Shown here: positions 37,198 to 46,098 of the stretch, in pieces
Layout: each line of letters begins with the position of its first letter
Numbering within the stretch: the first letter of the stretch is position 1
From: Gemmataceae bacterium
GTDB taxonomy: Bacteria > Planctomycetota > Planctomycetia > Gemmatales > Gemmataceae
Assembly: GCA_025055795.1 (NCBI GenBank)
Contig: JANWVV010000002.1
Location: 62,001-126,000 of the forward strand
Length of the DNA: 64,000 bases
Direction: 5' to 3'
Made by a program: the position numbers and the translations under genes
The notes under the pieces: model-generated
Seen by the model: the letters and a program-made list of their open reading frames with translations, nothing else
Database searches by the model: none
Told to the model about the DNA's origin: nothing

Positions 37198-39922
37198 TAA
37201 TGGAAATGCCAGTACAAAATTCTGTAGCAACTGTGGTATTCCACTACCACAATATCCCCTGATGGGCAGACCCTGGAATGGTGCACCGCCTGCCTATTAC
37301 TGTTGCTACGGATGCTTAGCAGTCGGCGAAGAGCATAAAGAAAAGCAACAAATCACTGAAAATACTGACACATCGCAGTTCATATCACGATTATCACTTT
37401 CAGGTTGGAAATTAGGTATATCAATATTGATAGTATCACAAATAATGATTTTTGGTATTGCTGTCAATCTACATCGTGATATATCATCTCAAACCAAATT
37501 ATTTGTAAAAATTATCATCATGATAGGTGCAATAATAGTCTCTATTGTACTAGGTAGCAATTTATTAAAAACTGTGTACATAAATCTAGTACAAAGAAGA
37601 ATTAGTATAGAGTTATTATTTCTAATAACACTATTAGGATCCTTTATTGCATCATGTGATTCATTGGTCAATGATTATGAATATACTTATTTTGAAGTTA
37701 TTCCCATTTTATTAATCACATATACATTAGGAAATATAATAGTTGCCAAGGCGCGAGAGCGAGCTATCCAAAAAGCGGCATCATGGAGCGAAGAAATATG
37801 TATAGCACGTAAGGTAACAACTAATCAAGAGTATTGCTTAGTGCCTGTTGATAAGATAGAGATAGGTGACTATATTCAGGTGCGACCCGGCGAACTGGTT
37901 CCAGTAAACGGTGTGATCACCCAGGGAACAGCATATGTCTTTTCGCATCTGCTTACAGGCAATCAACATCCAATGATACGACGAATAAATGATATAATAT
38001 ATGCAGGAGAGATAGTATATGATTCAGTTCTCTATATAAGAGTAGCAGAAAGTGGTAAAGATCGTTGGATCAATAGTATTATTAACACTGTAAAAAAAAC
38101 TCAGACAGATATACAACTAGAGCCGTCTTATGTAAATTGGATTACAAAAATATTCGTCAAAATATTAATCATTGTTTCTTTAGTAACCTTTCTTTATTGG
38201 TATGTCTTACAAGAAGTTCCCTGGCACAGAGCCTTGTATTACTCGTCAAGCGTACTACTGGTGTCATGTCCTTGCGTATTTGGAATCGCTATTCCATTGA
38301 TCACCTGGAGGACTATACGCCTACTAGCCGATAACGGATTGATAGTAAGAAAACATGATTTCATACGAAAAATCCCAGAAATCACATGTATCGTATTTGA
38401 CAAAACTGGCACACTGACACATATTGACAAATATGACATCGAAATAATAACACCTTTGCATGGACAGGAACGAAATATCCTGCTGTCGCAGCTATCATTT
38501 ATAGAACAACACACCAATCATCCAGTAGCAGTCGCACTTCGCGATCTATATAATCATACCGCAGAACATAATAGATGTATTTTACATAAATTGACAATCG
38601 TCCCAGCCTGTGGTATTACTGCAGAAATTGAACAGGATGGGACAAGGTTCACATATGACATCGGTACAAGTGACTGGATTCTGAAAATTTGTGATACATC
38701 TCTTTTCAAACAAGTATGGAACATTAATGAAAATAGTAATATACATGGCAGTATACTTATATCACGGAATAAAGTTTTATTATGTATTATGAATTTAAGA
38801 GAAAGATGGCATGATAATATTGATAATATACTAGAAAAACTAATTAATATGCGGGTCAAAATATATATACTAACTGGAGAGAAAGATAGCTATATATATA
38901 ATTCCAAGAATGTAGTATTATGTACTAATATGTCCCCAGCACAAAAAGAGCAATTTGTTCAAATGAAAATTGAGCAGAAGGAAAAGGTTCTATATATAGG
39001 AGATGGTATTAACGATGTGCCAGCCATGTGTTGCTCCTATGTGTCTATCGGAATTGCAAGCAGGAGTGATCTAGTAGCATCATTGACTGATGCTATACTT
39101 TATAATAGAGACTTAGGTATAATACCTTGGGTAATTGATATTTGTAGCAGAGCGCGTGTTGCACTAGCCAAATCCTTAACATTTGCACTAATATATAATC
39201 TTTTGGGCATCTCGATGGCTGCTATGGGCATATTAGATCCTGTCTCAGCATCATTGTTAATGACATTCTCGGGATTGACCCTAATAACCTATATGGAGAG
39301 GATATATGAACAAAGTAAATGTCACTATAGAAGAGATCTTAATAAAATGTATTCTATGAACAGAAATATACTAACAATTATTGTAGTAGTATCTATTACT
39401 ATTTACGGAACAATAATACTGCATATTTATAGATATGATTTTTTATTAATATTATATATAATTATAATTACGTTGATTTCCTATTTACTATACTTTTGGA
39501 ACATTGATTATATGATCATGTTCTCATCTATGATGATATCAGCTAGTTTAAGTCATGTTTTCAATCTCTCATCAAATATACAAAGTTCATATGCACAAAT
39601 TTGCTACCCGTTGAACTCACTAAGTGAATTTGGTGCCATAGTTTCCATGTTAATCCTAAGTAACGTATTTTCAATATTATTCTGTTGGAAGCAAACAACA
39701 AACATACATAAATTTTCTATGCTAATCGGAGGTAATCTAGGTATGCTATTGGGTTTTGGGATATTACATACAAATGTCAATAGTGTTTATCCGCCAATCT
39801 ATTACAATCATCTAATAATGGATATTGTTATGTTCCTTGGCATGACAGTCGGAACAGTCATTATGGAAAATATATTTCATTTGTCACTCAAATTTCATCA
39901 TATTTCATGCAATAGCTATTAA
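37184..39922 (+). CDS. ccoI: CcoI-like P-type ATPase with altered motifs and C-terminal membrane extension
   Basis: A 912-residue P1B-type ATPase; CcoI supplies copper to cbb3 oxidase. The N-terminal Cys-rich ribbon (CSNCGIPLP, YYCCYGCLAVG) is the domain seen in CcoI/FixI. CPC (362-364), DKTGTLT (406-412), the HP pair (446-447) and GDGIND (606-611) are present. Other signatures deviate: the actuator TGE reads TGN (258-260), PVDG reads PVNG, and the P-domain TGD reads TGE (564-566). About 195 residues with several helices follow the normal end of the protein. The gene is extremely AT-rich (30% G+C in the line at 38881, 23% at 39361). The frame is intact, so the protein may have a changed rather than a lost function. 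Confidence 0.88.
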   Translation: MRKNNNGNASTKFCSNCGIPLPQYPLMGRPWNGAPPAYYCCYGCLAVGEEHKEKQQITENTDTSQFISRLSLSGWKLGISILIVSQIMIFGIAVNLHRDISSQTKLFVKIIIMIGAIIVSIVLGSNLLKTVYINLVQRRISIELLFLITLLGSFIASCDSLVNDYEYTYFEVIPILLITYTLGNIIVAKARERAIQKAASWSEEICIARKVTTNQEYCLVPVDKIEIGDYIQVRPGELVPVNGVITQGTAYVFSHLLTGNQHPMIRRINDIIYAGEIVYDSVLYIRVAESGKDRWINSIINTVKKTQTDIQLEPSYVNWITKIFVKILIIVSLVTFLYWYVLQEVPWHRALYYSSSVLLVSCPCVFGIAIPLITWRTIRLLADNGLIVRKHDFIRKIPEITCIVFDKTGTLTHIDKYDIEIITPLHGQERNILLSQLSFIEQHTNHPVAVALRDLYNHTAEHNRCILHKLTIVPACGITAEIEQDGTRFTYDIGTSDWILKICDTSLFKQVWNINENSNIHGSILISRNKVLLCIMNLRERWHDNIDNILEKLINMRVKIYILTGEKDSYIYNSKNVVLCTNMSPAQKEQFVQMKIEQKEKVLYIGDGINDVPAMCCSYVSIGIASRSDLVASLTDAILYNRDLGIIPWVIDICSRARVALAKSLTFALIYNLLGISMAAMGILDPVSASLLMTFSGLTLITYMERIYEQSKCHYRRDLNKMYSMNRNILTIIVVVSITIYGTIILHIYRYDFLLILYIIIITLISYLLYFWNIDYMIMFSSMMISASLSHVFNLSSNIQSSYAQICYPLNSLSEFGAIVSMLILSNVFSILFCWKQTTNIHKFSMLIGGNLGMLLGFGILHTNVNSVYPPIYYNHLIMDIVMFLGMTVGTVIMENIFHLSLKFHHISCNSY

Positions 39923-40698
39923 ATAATGAAGTAGTATAACGACAACATGAATGCTATTATAATTACTATGTATCGCACGAATTGAGAAGGCAATTTGCGT
40001 GCAACACTAGCTCCCGTATATCCTCCTGCCATCGCTGTTAAAATCATGGGTATTGCATAGTTCCATACAATCATATCGTTGCAAACAAATATTAAAATTG
40101 AAGCTGTATTGATCACTGCGGCAAGAAATGTTTTGACAGCATTCATGAAATGGATATTTCCAATATTCATAAAACCTAATACAGATAACATCAAAATACC
40201 TATCCCGGCACCGAAGTAACCACCATATAGTGATATCAGAAACTGAATTATGGCTGCCAATATATATTTCACTTTCGATGATGCATAATTCAATTTTGAG
40301 CTTGTGTGTTCACCATAGTGTTTCTTTACCCATCGGTATAGGGGTCCTTGAATCATGAAGAGGATTGCCGCCAATAAAATCAACCAAGGAACTAGCGCCG
40401 AGAAGATACCTGGTGCTATAGCTACTAACCAAGCTCCTATTCCACCCCCGAGCAAGCTTGGCGGCAGCATGCGCAAGGCGAAATGCCGGCAATTCCAAAG
40501 CTCTCGGCGATACCCTAATGCCCCTGCGTACGAACCAGGTAGCAAAGCTAATGTACTTGTTGCATTCGCCAGAGCCGGATCTGTGACTGCTGAAAGTGCC
40601 GGAAAGGTCAATAGGGTGCCGCCACCTGCTATAGAATTAATGACACCGGCACCAAATGCGGCCAAGCATAGTACGGTGTAGACCTCCCACTGTTCCAT
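39919..40698 (-). CDS. TauE/SafE family membrane permease
   Basis: A 259-residue protein with about eight helices, starting MEQWEVYTVLCLAAFGAGVI, then SIAGGGTLLTFPAL, the conserved N-terminal signature of the TauE/SafE (DUF81) family. The second repeat SLYGGYFGAGIGILMLSVLG is also diagnostic. The family includes exporters of sulfite, sulfoacetate and other organosulfur anions; the substrate here is not clear. The track start at 40743 gives 15 extra residues not expected in the family. It is convergent with ccoI, their stop codons overlapping, and is also AT-rich. Members of this family are often found near cbb3 oxidase genes, which may be relevant. Confidence 0.88.
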   Translation of the reverse strand: MEQWEVYTVLCLAAFGAGVINSIAGGGTLLTFPALSAVTDPALANATSTLALLPGSYAGALGYRRELWNCRHFALRMLPPSLLGGGIGAWLVAIAPGIFSALVPWLILLAAILFMIQGPLYRWVKKHYGEHTSSKLNYASSKVKYILAAIIQFLISLYGGYFGAGIGILMLSVLGFMNIGNIHFMNAVKTFLAAVINTASILIFVCNDMIVWNYAIPMILTAMAGGYTGASVARKLPSQFVRYIVIIIAFMLSLYYFII

Positions 40699-41355
40699 AA
40701 TAATAAAGCAGTACGCCGCACTGTGCGATCGACCAGTGTTCATTTGGCATGTTAGGTATCAGGATCCAACGTAAATTGGGCTCCATAACTCGCTGTCCTC
40801 ACTTCGGCGATTCGCACTAATGAGTGGATGCTCGTTTTGGGGTGGGGGTAGGTATAGCGCTCCACTCCCATCAATCATCGCTTCTCCCAAACCACCTCCT
40901 TCGGGATCATCCATTGTACCAGTTACCACTAGCGACCAAGAAAGCAGTTTGCCAACATTACCAGCTCGCGTATCGCGTATCTCCAAAGTCCACCGGCCTG
41001 ATGCCAAAATGTTCCGAAATCTTGCGAGGGGCTGAACAGGGCGGAAGGTGCCGGTAAATGGAGGTCGTCCTTGCGATATATGCCTGTCTGCATCATCTGA
41101 AAACCAAGTATTTGTCAAATTGTCCCCTTTGCCCCCACTCCGATTGAACAAGACCACAGCCTGTCCATTGGGTCCGATTAATCTAATATACATATCACCG
41201 ACACCGGTGTGTCGTATATTGATCCGGACTGATATCCGATCAATCACTATCGCGTCTGTAACATTTATGACTGATTTGATTACACGGTAATCTAGAATGG
41301 CTCGATTAATATTCCAGAGATCATACCGCACCGTTGTAGTTGTATCCAATTGTTG

Positions 41356-41694
41356 TTCAAGTGTAAATGCATCACCAGCAGACTCACCGTTTATGCCATT
41401 GCCATTTTGATTCATCTTATTGCCATCGGAATCTTGTATGTCGGGTCCGATAGTCAATTTATATAACCCTGCAATGGTCTGTCTGGTAAACGTCACGTCA
41501 TATTGCAGATAACCACTTCCTGCAACGGGTGTAATAGTAAAAGTGGTGTTAATCGCACCGCGCGGTCCAATAAATTCAGCAATATCGTCGACTGTGAAGC
41601 TATCAGGATTTATCGGCTTGTCGAATGTAAGCCTTGCGCGATCAAATTGTCGCGGCGCCGAGCCATAGAAGCGCGCTTCCACTACCCGCGGTCC
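41356..41694 (-). repeat. Second Ig-like/cadherin-like repeat of the subtilase remnant
   Basis: This is the second of two tandem protein repeats of about 113 residues, running from GPRVVEARFYGSAP to GESAGDAFTLE. It contains LTFDKPIN and MNQNGNGINGE, matching LTFDKAVD and MNQNGNGVNGE in the first copy. Its DNA is AT-rich (40% G+C in the line at 41401), unlike the first copy. Confidence 0.8.
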
Positions 41695-41712
41695 AGAACT
41701 GCCCAACACCGT

Positions 41713-42051
41713 CGACGCCGTGTACCGATCCCCGGGATCCTCCCCATTGACCCCATTCCCATTCTGATTCATCGCATTCCCACCCTCATCACATATCCCA
41801 GGACCCAACACCATCGTGTACGTCCCCGCTCCCGCCTGACGACCAAACACCACGTCAAACACCTTGTTCCCACTCCCCGCCACCGGACTAATCGTATACG
41901 ACGTCGTTATCGCACCCCCTGGACCCGTAAACGACACTATGTCCTCCGACGTAAACGTCCGCACATCCACCGCCTTGTCAAACGTCAAACGCAACCGATC
42001 CAACGTAAACGGCTCCACACCATACCACTCCGACCCCACTACCCGCGGCCC
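41713..42051 (-). repeat. First Ig-like/cadherin-like repeat of the subtilase remnant
   Basis: This is the first of the two repeats, from GPRVVGSEWYGVEP to NGEDPGDRYTAS. Its DNA has a higher G+C content (67% in the line at 41701) although it encodes nearly the same protein pattern as the second copy. Confidence 0.8.
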
Positions 42052-42638
42052 AGATTGTGCAGCCGAATCGAACATCTTGCCGACATTCAAGCGTCCTCCA
42101 GTCTGAACTTTACCCGCGAGATCGGAAATGGGATCGACGGAGGTTTTGAGTTTATCGATTACTTGTGTGTAACTTAGCGTCGGATGGCTTGCCCAGTATA
42201 AGGCTAATGCGCCTGTGACATGAGGGGCTGCCATAGATGTCCCGCTGTAATAGGCGTATCCGTTGTTGGGTACCGTGCTCAAAATGGAAACCCCGGGCGC
42301 GGCTAGTGTAACCGTGTTGGCACCGTAGTTTGATGAACTTGCCAATTGATCGGAGCTGTTTACTGAGGCAACAGTTATGACATTGTTATAACTTGTGGAG
42401 TAACTAGCGGGGTACTGAGGAGAAGAATCCAGATTCTGAGCACTATTGCCCGCTGCAGCAACGATGATGTGACCGGCATCCCGAGCCCGGCCAATGGCTG
42501 CAGCCAAAGATGGACTCCTCTAGCGATGCTTCGTGCTACGCACGACCGATCCGAACTGCCCGGACAGGGGACGTCCTCCGCTTGTACGCATAAATTAAGG
42601 TTCCAACAGAAACGATTGCACAGGAGCAACTGTACATT

Positions 42639-43994
42639 ATGAATGCTCTACGTGGGGAGATAATCGGGCTTATCGTTGGCCGTGAGTTACGCGATCAATG
42701 GCGAGACCGTCGGACCTTGTTTCTGATTTTTGGTCTGCCTGTGTTGATGTACCCGCTGTTCGTGGGGGTGGGACTGATATTCTGGACAGCACTTCAGGAC
42801 AAGCGATACGTCATCGGTGTGGTGGGAGCCGATTACCTGCCCGCAGGGGCAGCCCCTTTGGGGATAGTTACAGGCATGCCTGCGGAAGTTGTTTATACCC
42901 GTCGTGTCTATCCCCCTCTGATCCAAGGAGGGCGTTTCCTGCCCCGCTACCTGAAGGTGGGACAAAATGGTGAAGGTGACCTGCAGTTGATATTCCTCCG
43001 GGAGGCCAACGAGGAATTACTAACCGATCGGGTTGTGGATGCAATCCTGGTCATTGAGGTTGATTGTGCGGCTCGGCTGGAAGCTGGGGACCGACCCTCC
43101 ATGCGGATAATCGCCCGCGACGGCGAGGAGAATTCCAAACTGGCCGTCCTTCGCCTGGCCGACGTCTTGGAACGATGGGTGGCCGACGTCAAACGAGTAC
43201 GGTTCACCCGACAGGGGTTGCCTCCCGATTTTGATGAGCCGCTGATTATCCACAATCCTCTGACCGATAAGCCCCTGGAACGACAGGTATTCGATGAACT
43301 GCGTGATATGCTTGTCAAAGTCGTACCCTTTCTGCTAGTCATGTGGATGCTAACCGGTGCCATTTATCCAGCCATTGACATGACCGCTGGGGAAAAGGAA
43401 CGTGGCACCATGGAAACCCTGCTGATCAGTCCGGCCGAACGCAGCGAAATCGTAGTGGGCAAATTTCTCAGCGTGGCCGTCATGGGGTATGCCACAGCCC
43501 TGTGGAATGTTCTGCTGATGATTGCTGCAGCGTTGGTAGCGCAAAGGTATTTTCCCCATGAGTTGCTTTCGCTTCCAGGGTTGTTTGCAGGCATGGTCAC
43601 GGCCATACCCCTAGCCTTAGTTATCGCCGCGGCCACCCTAGCTCTGGGAGTGTTCGCTCGTAGCACCCGGGAAGGAAATTATTACATGGTACCTTTGTTC
43701 CTGGTATTGTTGCCTCTGGCATATTGGAGCATGACACCGGGTAACGAACTAAATGGCTGGACCGCTTGGCTACCCGTGGTCAATGTCCTACTGTTGCAAC
43801 AACGCCTTCTGGCCGTGCGTCCGGATCCTTTTCCGTGGCATGCCCTTCCTGGATTAGTTGTCTCACTGATGATTCTGTTGGTTCTGTTATTGGCTGCTGC
43901 TTTGCTGCAGTTCCATCGTGAAAGTGTCTTGTTCCGTGATGCTCAGGTGCCACCCCGACGCTGGTTTTTCGTTCGCCGAACCACGGATTATTAA
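42639..43994 (+). CDS. ABC-2 type permease, NatB-like
   Basis: A 451-residue membrane subunit of an ABC exporter. The N-terminus MNALRGEIIGLIVGRELRDQ, then RRTLFLIFGLPVLMYPLF, matches the NatB/ABC2_membrane_3 family. A large extracytoplasmic domain (about 55-225) precedes a block of six or so helices, and TAGEKERGTMETLLISPAER is the conserved cytosolic loop of the family. NatAB systems export sodium and other compounds. The matching ATPase gene normally lies directly upstream, but here that position is taken by the truncated subtilase, so the permease is orphaned in this window. AGGAG is present upstream of the ATG. Confidence 0.88.
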   Translation: MNALRGEIIGLIVGRELRDQWRDRRTLFLIFGLPVLMYPLFVGVGLIFWTALQDKRYVIGVVGADYLPAGAAPLGIVTGMPAEVVYTRRVYPPLIQGGRFLPRYLKVGQNGEGDLQLIFLREANEELLTDRVVDAILVIEVDCAARLEAGDRPSMRIIARDGEENSKLAVLRLADVLERWVADVKRVRFTRQGLPPDFDEPLIIHNPLTDKPLERQVFDELRDMLVKVVPFLLVMWMLTGAIYPAIDMTAGEKERGTMETLLISPAERSEIVVGKFLSVAVMGYATALWNVLLMIAAALVAQRYFPHELLSLPGLFAGMVTAIPLALVIAAATLALGVFARSTREGNYYMVPLFLVLLPLAYWSMTPGNELNGWTAWLPVVNVLLLQQRLLAVRPDPFPWHALPGLVVSLMILLVLLLAAALLQFHRESVLFRDAQVPPRRWFFVRRTTDY

Positions 43995-44128
43995 ACCTTC
44001 GGTTCTTGCACCACTTCTCTGAGTCGTGGTACGGCTCATCCAGCCATGGCATCTGCGAGCGAACTTGATTTGTGTTGTTACCCTTGCTGAGACATGTCTT
44101 CGTTGATCGGAGCCTAAGAAAATATTAG

Positions 44129-44148
44129 CCCCATCGATCGGGGGTTTT
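44129..44148 (+). terminator. Weak terminator-like hairpin between convergent genes
   Basis: CCCC and GGGG(G) flank an eight-base loop and are followed by TTTT, in the 297-base gap between the convergent ABC permease and UbiA genes. The short stem makes this a weak candidate. Confidence 0.3.
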
Positions 44149-44291
44149 ACCCTCCATGTGTGGAGCCATCATTCTACTCCGGTTTAGGGGTAAGTTTTTA
44201 CGTTAGACCGCTCTTTTTCTCGTTTTTCGCTTTCAGATAACTTGGGCCGGCAAGATGATATAATGTACTAGTGTATATGTAAGTGATTCAC

Positions 44292-45182
44292 TTAGCCGAG
44301 TAGCAATTGTAAGACGACAATGAGAAACAATCCAATACTGATGACGCCATTAACATGGAAAAAGGCCTGTTGTACTTTACTGAGGTCATGTGGTTGAACT
44401 AAGCGATGTTCGTATATGAGCAAAGCAGCTATCAGGAGTAATCCGAGGTAATAGAGAGTACCCAGACATGGTGCGGCCCAAGGTAGTGCAGCTAACAGGA
44501 GTAACATGATCAGATGGCACAGAGCAGCGATGCGAAGAGCGGGTGCGATGCCGAGCCGGGCGGGCAGGCTGTACAAACCGGCTTGCCGGTCAAACTCAGC
44601 GTCCTGACAGGCGTACAAAATGTCGAATCCGGCTACCCAAAAGGCGACAGCCAACCCCAAAATCACAGGTGTAATCCAACCGTTGAGACCACGGATGGCA
44701 ATCCAGGCGGCCACTGGGGCTAACATCAAGGCAGTACCTAACCAGAAGTGTGCCAATACGGTGAACCGCTTGGCGTACGAGTAGGCCAAAATCCACAATA
44801 GCACCGGGATACTTAGAGTCAGCGGCCACGGATTGGGGGGATCTCGCCATAGAAACACAACCGTTCCCCCAACGAAATTGACACAAGCGAAAAGCCAGAA
44901 AATGATGACTGTTGTCACGGACAACATGCCGGCAGGTAGATGACGGCCAGCTGTCCGTGGATTTGCTGCGTCGAAACGGCGATCAACCAGACGATTGAAG
45001 GCCATGGCAGCGGTGCGGGCCCATACCATGCACCAGAGGATGCCAACTAGATCCACAAAGCGAAACGGTTCTTCTGTCCAGGCCAACGCGGCAGCTGTCA
45101 GGGCAAAAGGAAGGGCAAACACGGTGTGGCTGAAACGGATCAGTTCAAGTAGATGGCGAAGCAACTGGCCGGTTTGTCGCAT
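44292..45182 (-). CDS. ubiA: UbiA-family prenyltransferase, menaquinone (MqnP) type
   Basis: A 296-residue membrane enzyme with about eight helices that attaches a polyprenyl chain to an aromatic acid. The first Asp motif is NRLVDRRFDAANPRTAGRHL; YSYAKRFTVLAHFWLG and the second Asp motif QDAEFDRQAGLYSLPARLG follow. The DxxFDRxxGLYSLP form is that of the subgroup now linked to the futalosine menaquinone pathway (MqnP) rather than true UbiA. This would supply the quinol used by the ACIII encoded 15 kb away. The start has CAGGAGG eight bases upstream. Substrate specificity is inferred. Confidence 0.9.
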   Translation of the reverse strand: MRQTGQLLRHLLELIRFSHTVFALPFALTAAALAWTEEPFRFVDLVGILWCMVWARTAAMAFNRLVDRRFDAANPRTAGRHLPAGMLSVTTVIIFWLFACVNFVGGTVVFLWRDPPNPWPLTLSIPVLLWILAYSYAKRFTVLAHFWLGTALMLAPVAAWIAIRGLNGWITPVILGLAVAFWVAGFDILYACQDAEFDRQAGLYSLPARLGIAPALRIAALCHLIMLLLLAALPWAAPCLGTLYYLGLLLIAALLIYEHRLVQPHDLSKVQQAFFHVNGVISIGLFLIVVLQLLLG

Positions 45183-45657
45183 AAATTGTGCCTCCTGGAA
45201 TGATGAATCCAGAGTTTGTGGGCTAGCTGTTGATTTTTTTCCAGAGTCGTACGAAAAACTGCCCGAACAAAGTGTGCAGGTGTTCCACCTTATGATGGAT
45301 CCTGGAAGGTTTCACATCTCATCTTTTTGTAGCTAACGACAGTTGTTGAGGACTGAAGGGGGAGCAACGCCGCTGTCGACTGTAACCGATAATTAGCTAC
45401 TGCAGCGGATTGTTTCACGTTGGAGCTGCTAATTCGTTGGGTCTGCTGCCGAGTATAAACGATAGTAGTAGTCTGCTGCAGCTCTACGCAAGATGTTCTT
45501 TTACTACGACCTGGCTTGCTGCAGGGCTGCTTCTGTATGTTAGCGATGACACATAATCCCTGATTTGAACGTCCGGAAGCAGAGGTAGCTCCCGCGGCAG
45601 CAGACAACGGGTATATAATTCCAACGATCCGAAGCCCAGACGCAAGCGGGTGGTCTT
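45183..45657. other. Divergent intergenic region with CTGC-rich stretch
   Basis: These 475 bases separate ubiA (-) from the following + strand gene. A perfect -10 hexamer TATAAT lies at 45614-45619, about 39 bases before the ATG of that gene, but no good -35 is present. Several CTGCAG and GCAGCA words recur without a regular period. No gene is supported. Confidence 0.4.
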
Positions 45658-46098
45658 ATGAATACGTCTCTGTATGTGACGCCGGTGGCCCCAGTGGCGT
45701 TGCCGGAACCGAACCCGGCCCGTGACAGCGTCGAATTGCTACGACAAATCCTGCACATCCAGCAGGAGCAACTGCATCTGATGAAGATGCAGATGTCGGC
45801 CCAGGATCATGCAGCCCGATCACGGGCTTTCCTCCAACGATGGCAGGCAGAATACCCCGAACTTAGCAGTGGCTGTCGACAGGCGTTGCCGTTGCTGGAA
45901 CGTGCCTATGTCCACCTGCTGCGAGAAATGACCGAGCGATTAAATCAACTAGAACCTGATGAAGTCTGTGATGATTTCTGGTTGGGCGAGTTCCTTGATC
46001 GCTATGGCATGCGCCTGAGCCAGTTAGGGAACATCCTCAGCCAACTGGCCCCATTGGCAGAGGCCGCTGCGGCTACGGAAGCAGGGAACAACTCCTAG
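45658..46098 (+). CDS. Small helical protein of unknown function
   Basis: A 146-residue protein without a signal peptide or membrane helix. Residues about 24-60 form an amphipathic, Gln-rich coiled-coil candidate (LRQILHIQQEQLHLMKMQMS), followed by a helical domain (YPELSSGCRQALPLLERAYV, FLDRYGMRLSQLGNILSQLA) and an Ala/Glu tail. The codon usage fits the GC-rich neighbourhood and a TATAAT lies 39 bases upstream, so it is likely a true gene. No family is recognised. It precedes the giant TPR gene by 611 bases. Confidence 0.7.
   Translation: MNTSLYVTPVAPVALPEPNPARDSVELLRQILHIQQEQLHLMKMQMSAQDHAARSRAFLQRWQAEYPELSSGCRQALPLLERAYVHLLREMTERLNQLEPDEVCDDFWLGEFLDRYGMRLSQLGNILSQLAPLAEAAAATEAGNNS

Larger units (their letters stand above)
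40759..42507 (-). pseudogene. Subtilase (S8) lacking its catalytic Asp and His, with P domain
   Basis: The open frame begins inside a subtilisin-like domain: AIGRARDAGHIIVAAAGNSA holds the oxyanion asparagine and SGTSMAAPHVTGALALYW holds the catalytic serine (residue 91). The regions that should contain the catalytic Asp and His are absent. In the same frame an in-frame TAG lies four codons upstream of the first homologous residues, and the sequence beyond it is unrelated. After the protease remnant come two repeats of about 113 residues and a C-terminal P/proprotein-convertase domain (FRNILASGRWTLEIRDT). The 582-residue C-terminal part is otherwise undamaged, so the 5' loss may be recent. 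It cannot be an active protease as it stands. Confidence 0.8.

Noticed and set aside
33283-40698. Simple horizontally acquired island covering the cco genes
   Set aside because: The left side has no sharp composition edge, no tRNA, integrase or direct repeats were seen, and the gene order continues the act operon; kept only as one alternative in the findings.
41503-42177. 224-residue + strand Arg/Pro-rich ORF opposite the subtilase
   Set aside because: The Arg-rich content is the reverse reading of the repeat region; the - strand has clear homology.
42375-42629. 84-residue - strand ORF covering the lost 5' end of the subtilase
   Set aside because: It is in a different frame from the protease and shows no Asp or His active-site sequence.
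45390-45610. Recurring CTGCAG/GCAGCA words
   Set aside because: No fixed spacing or arms, so it is not a CRISPR or a regular repeat array; probably chance enrichment.
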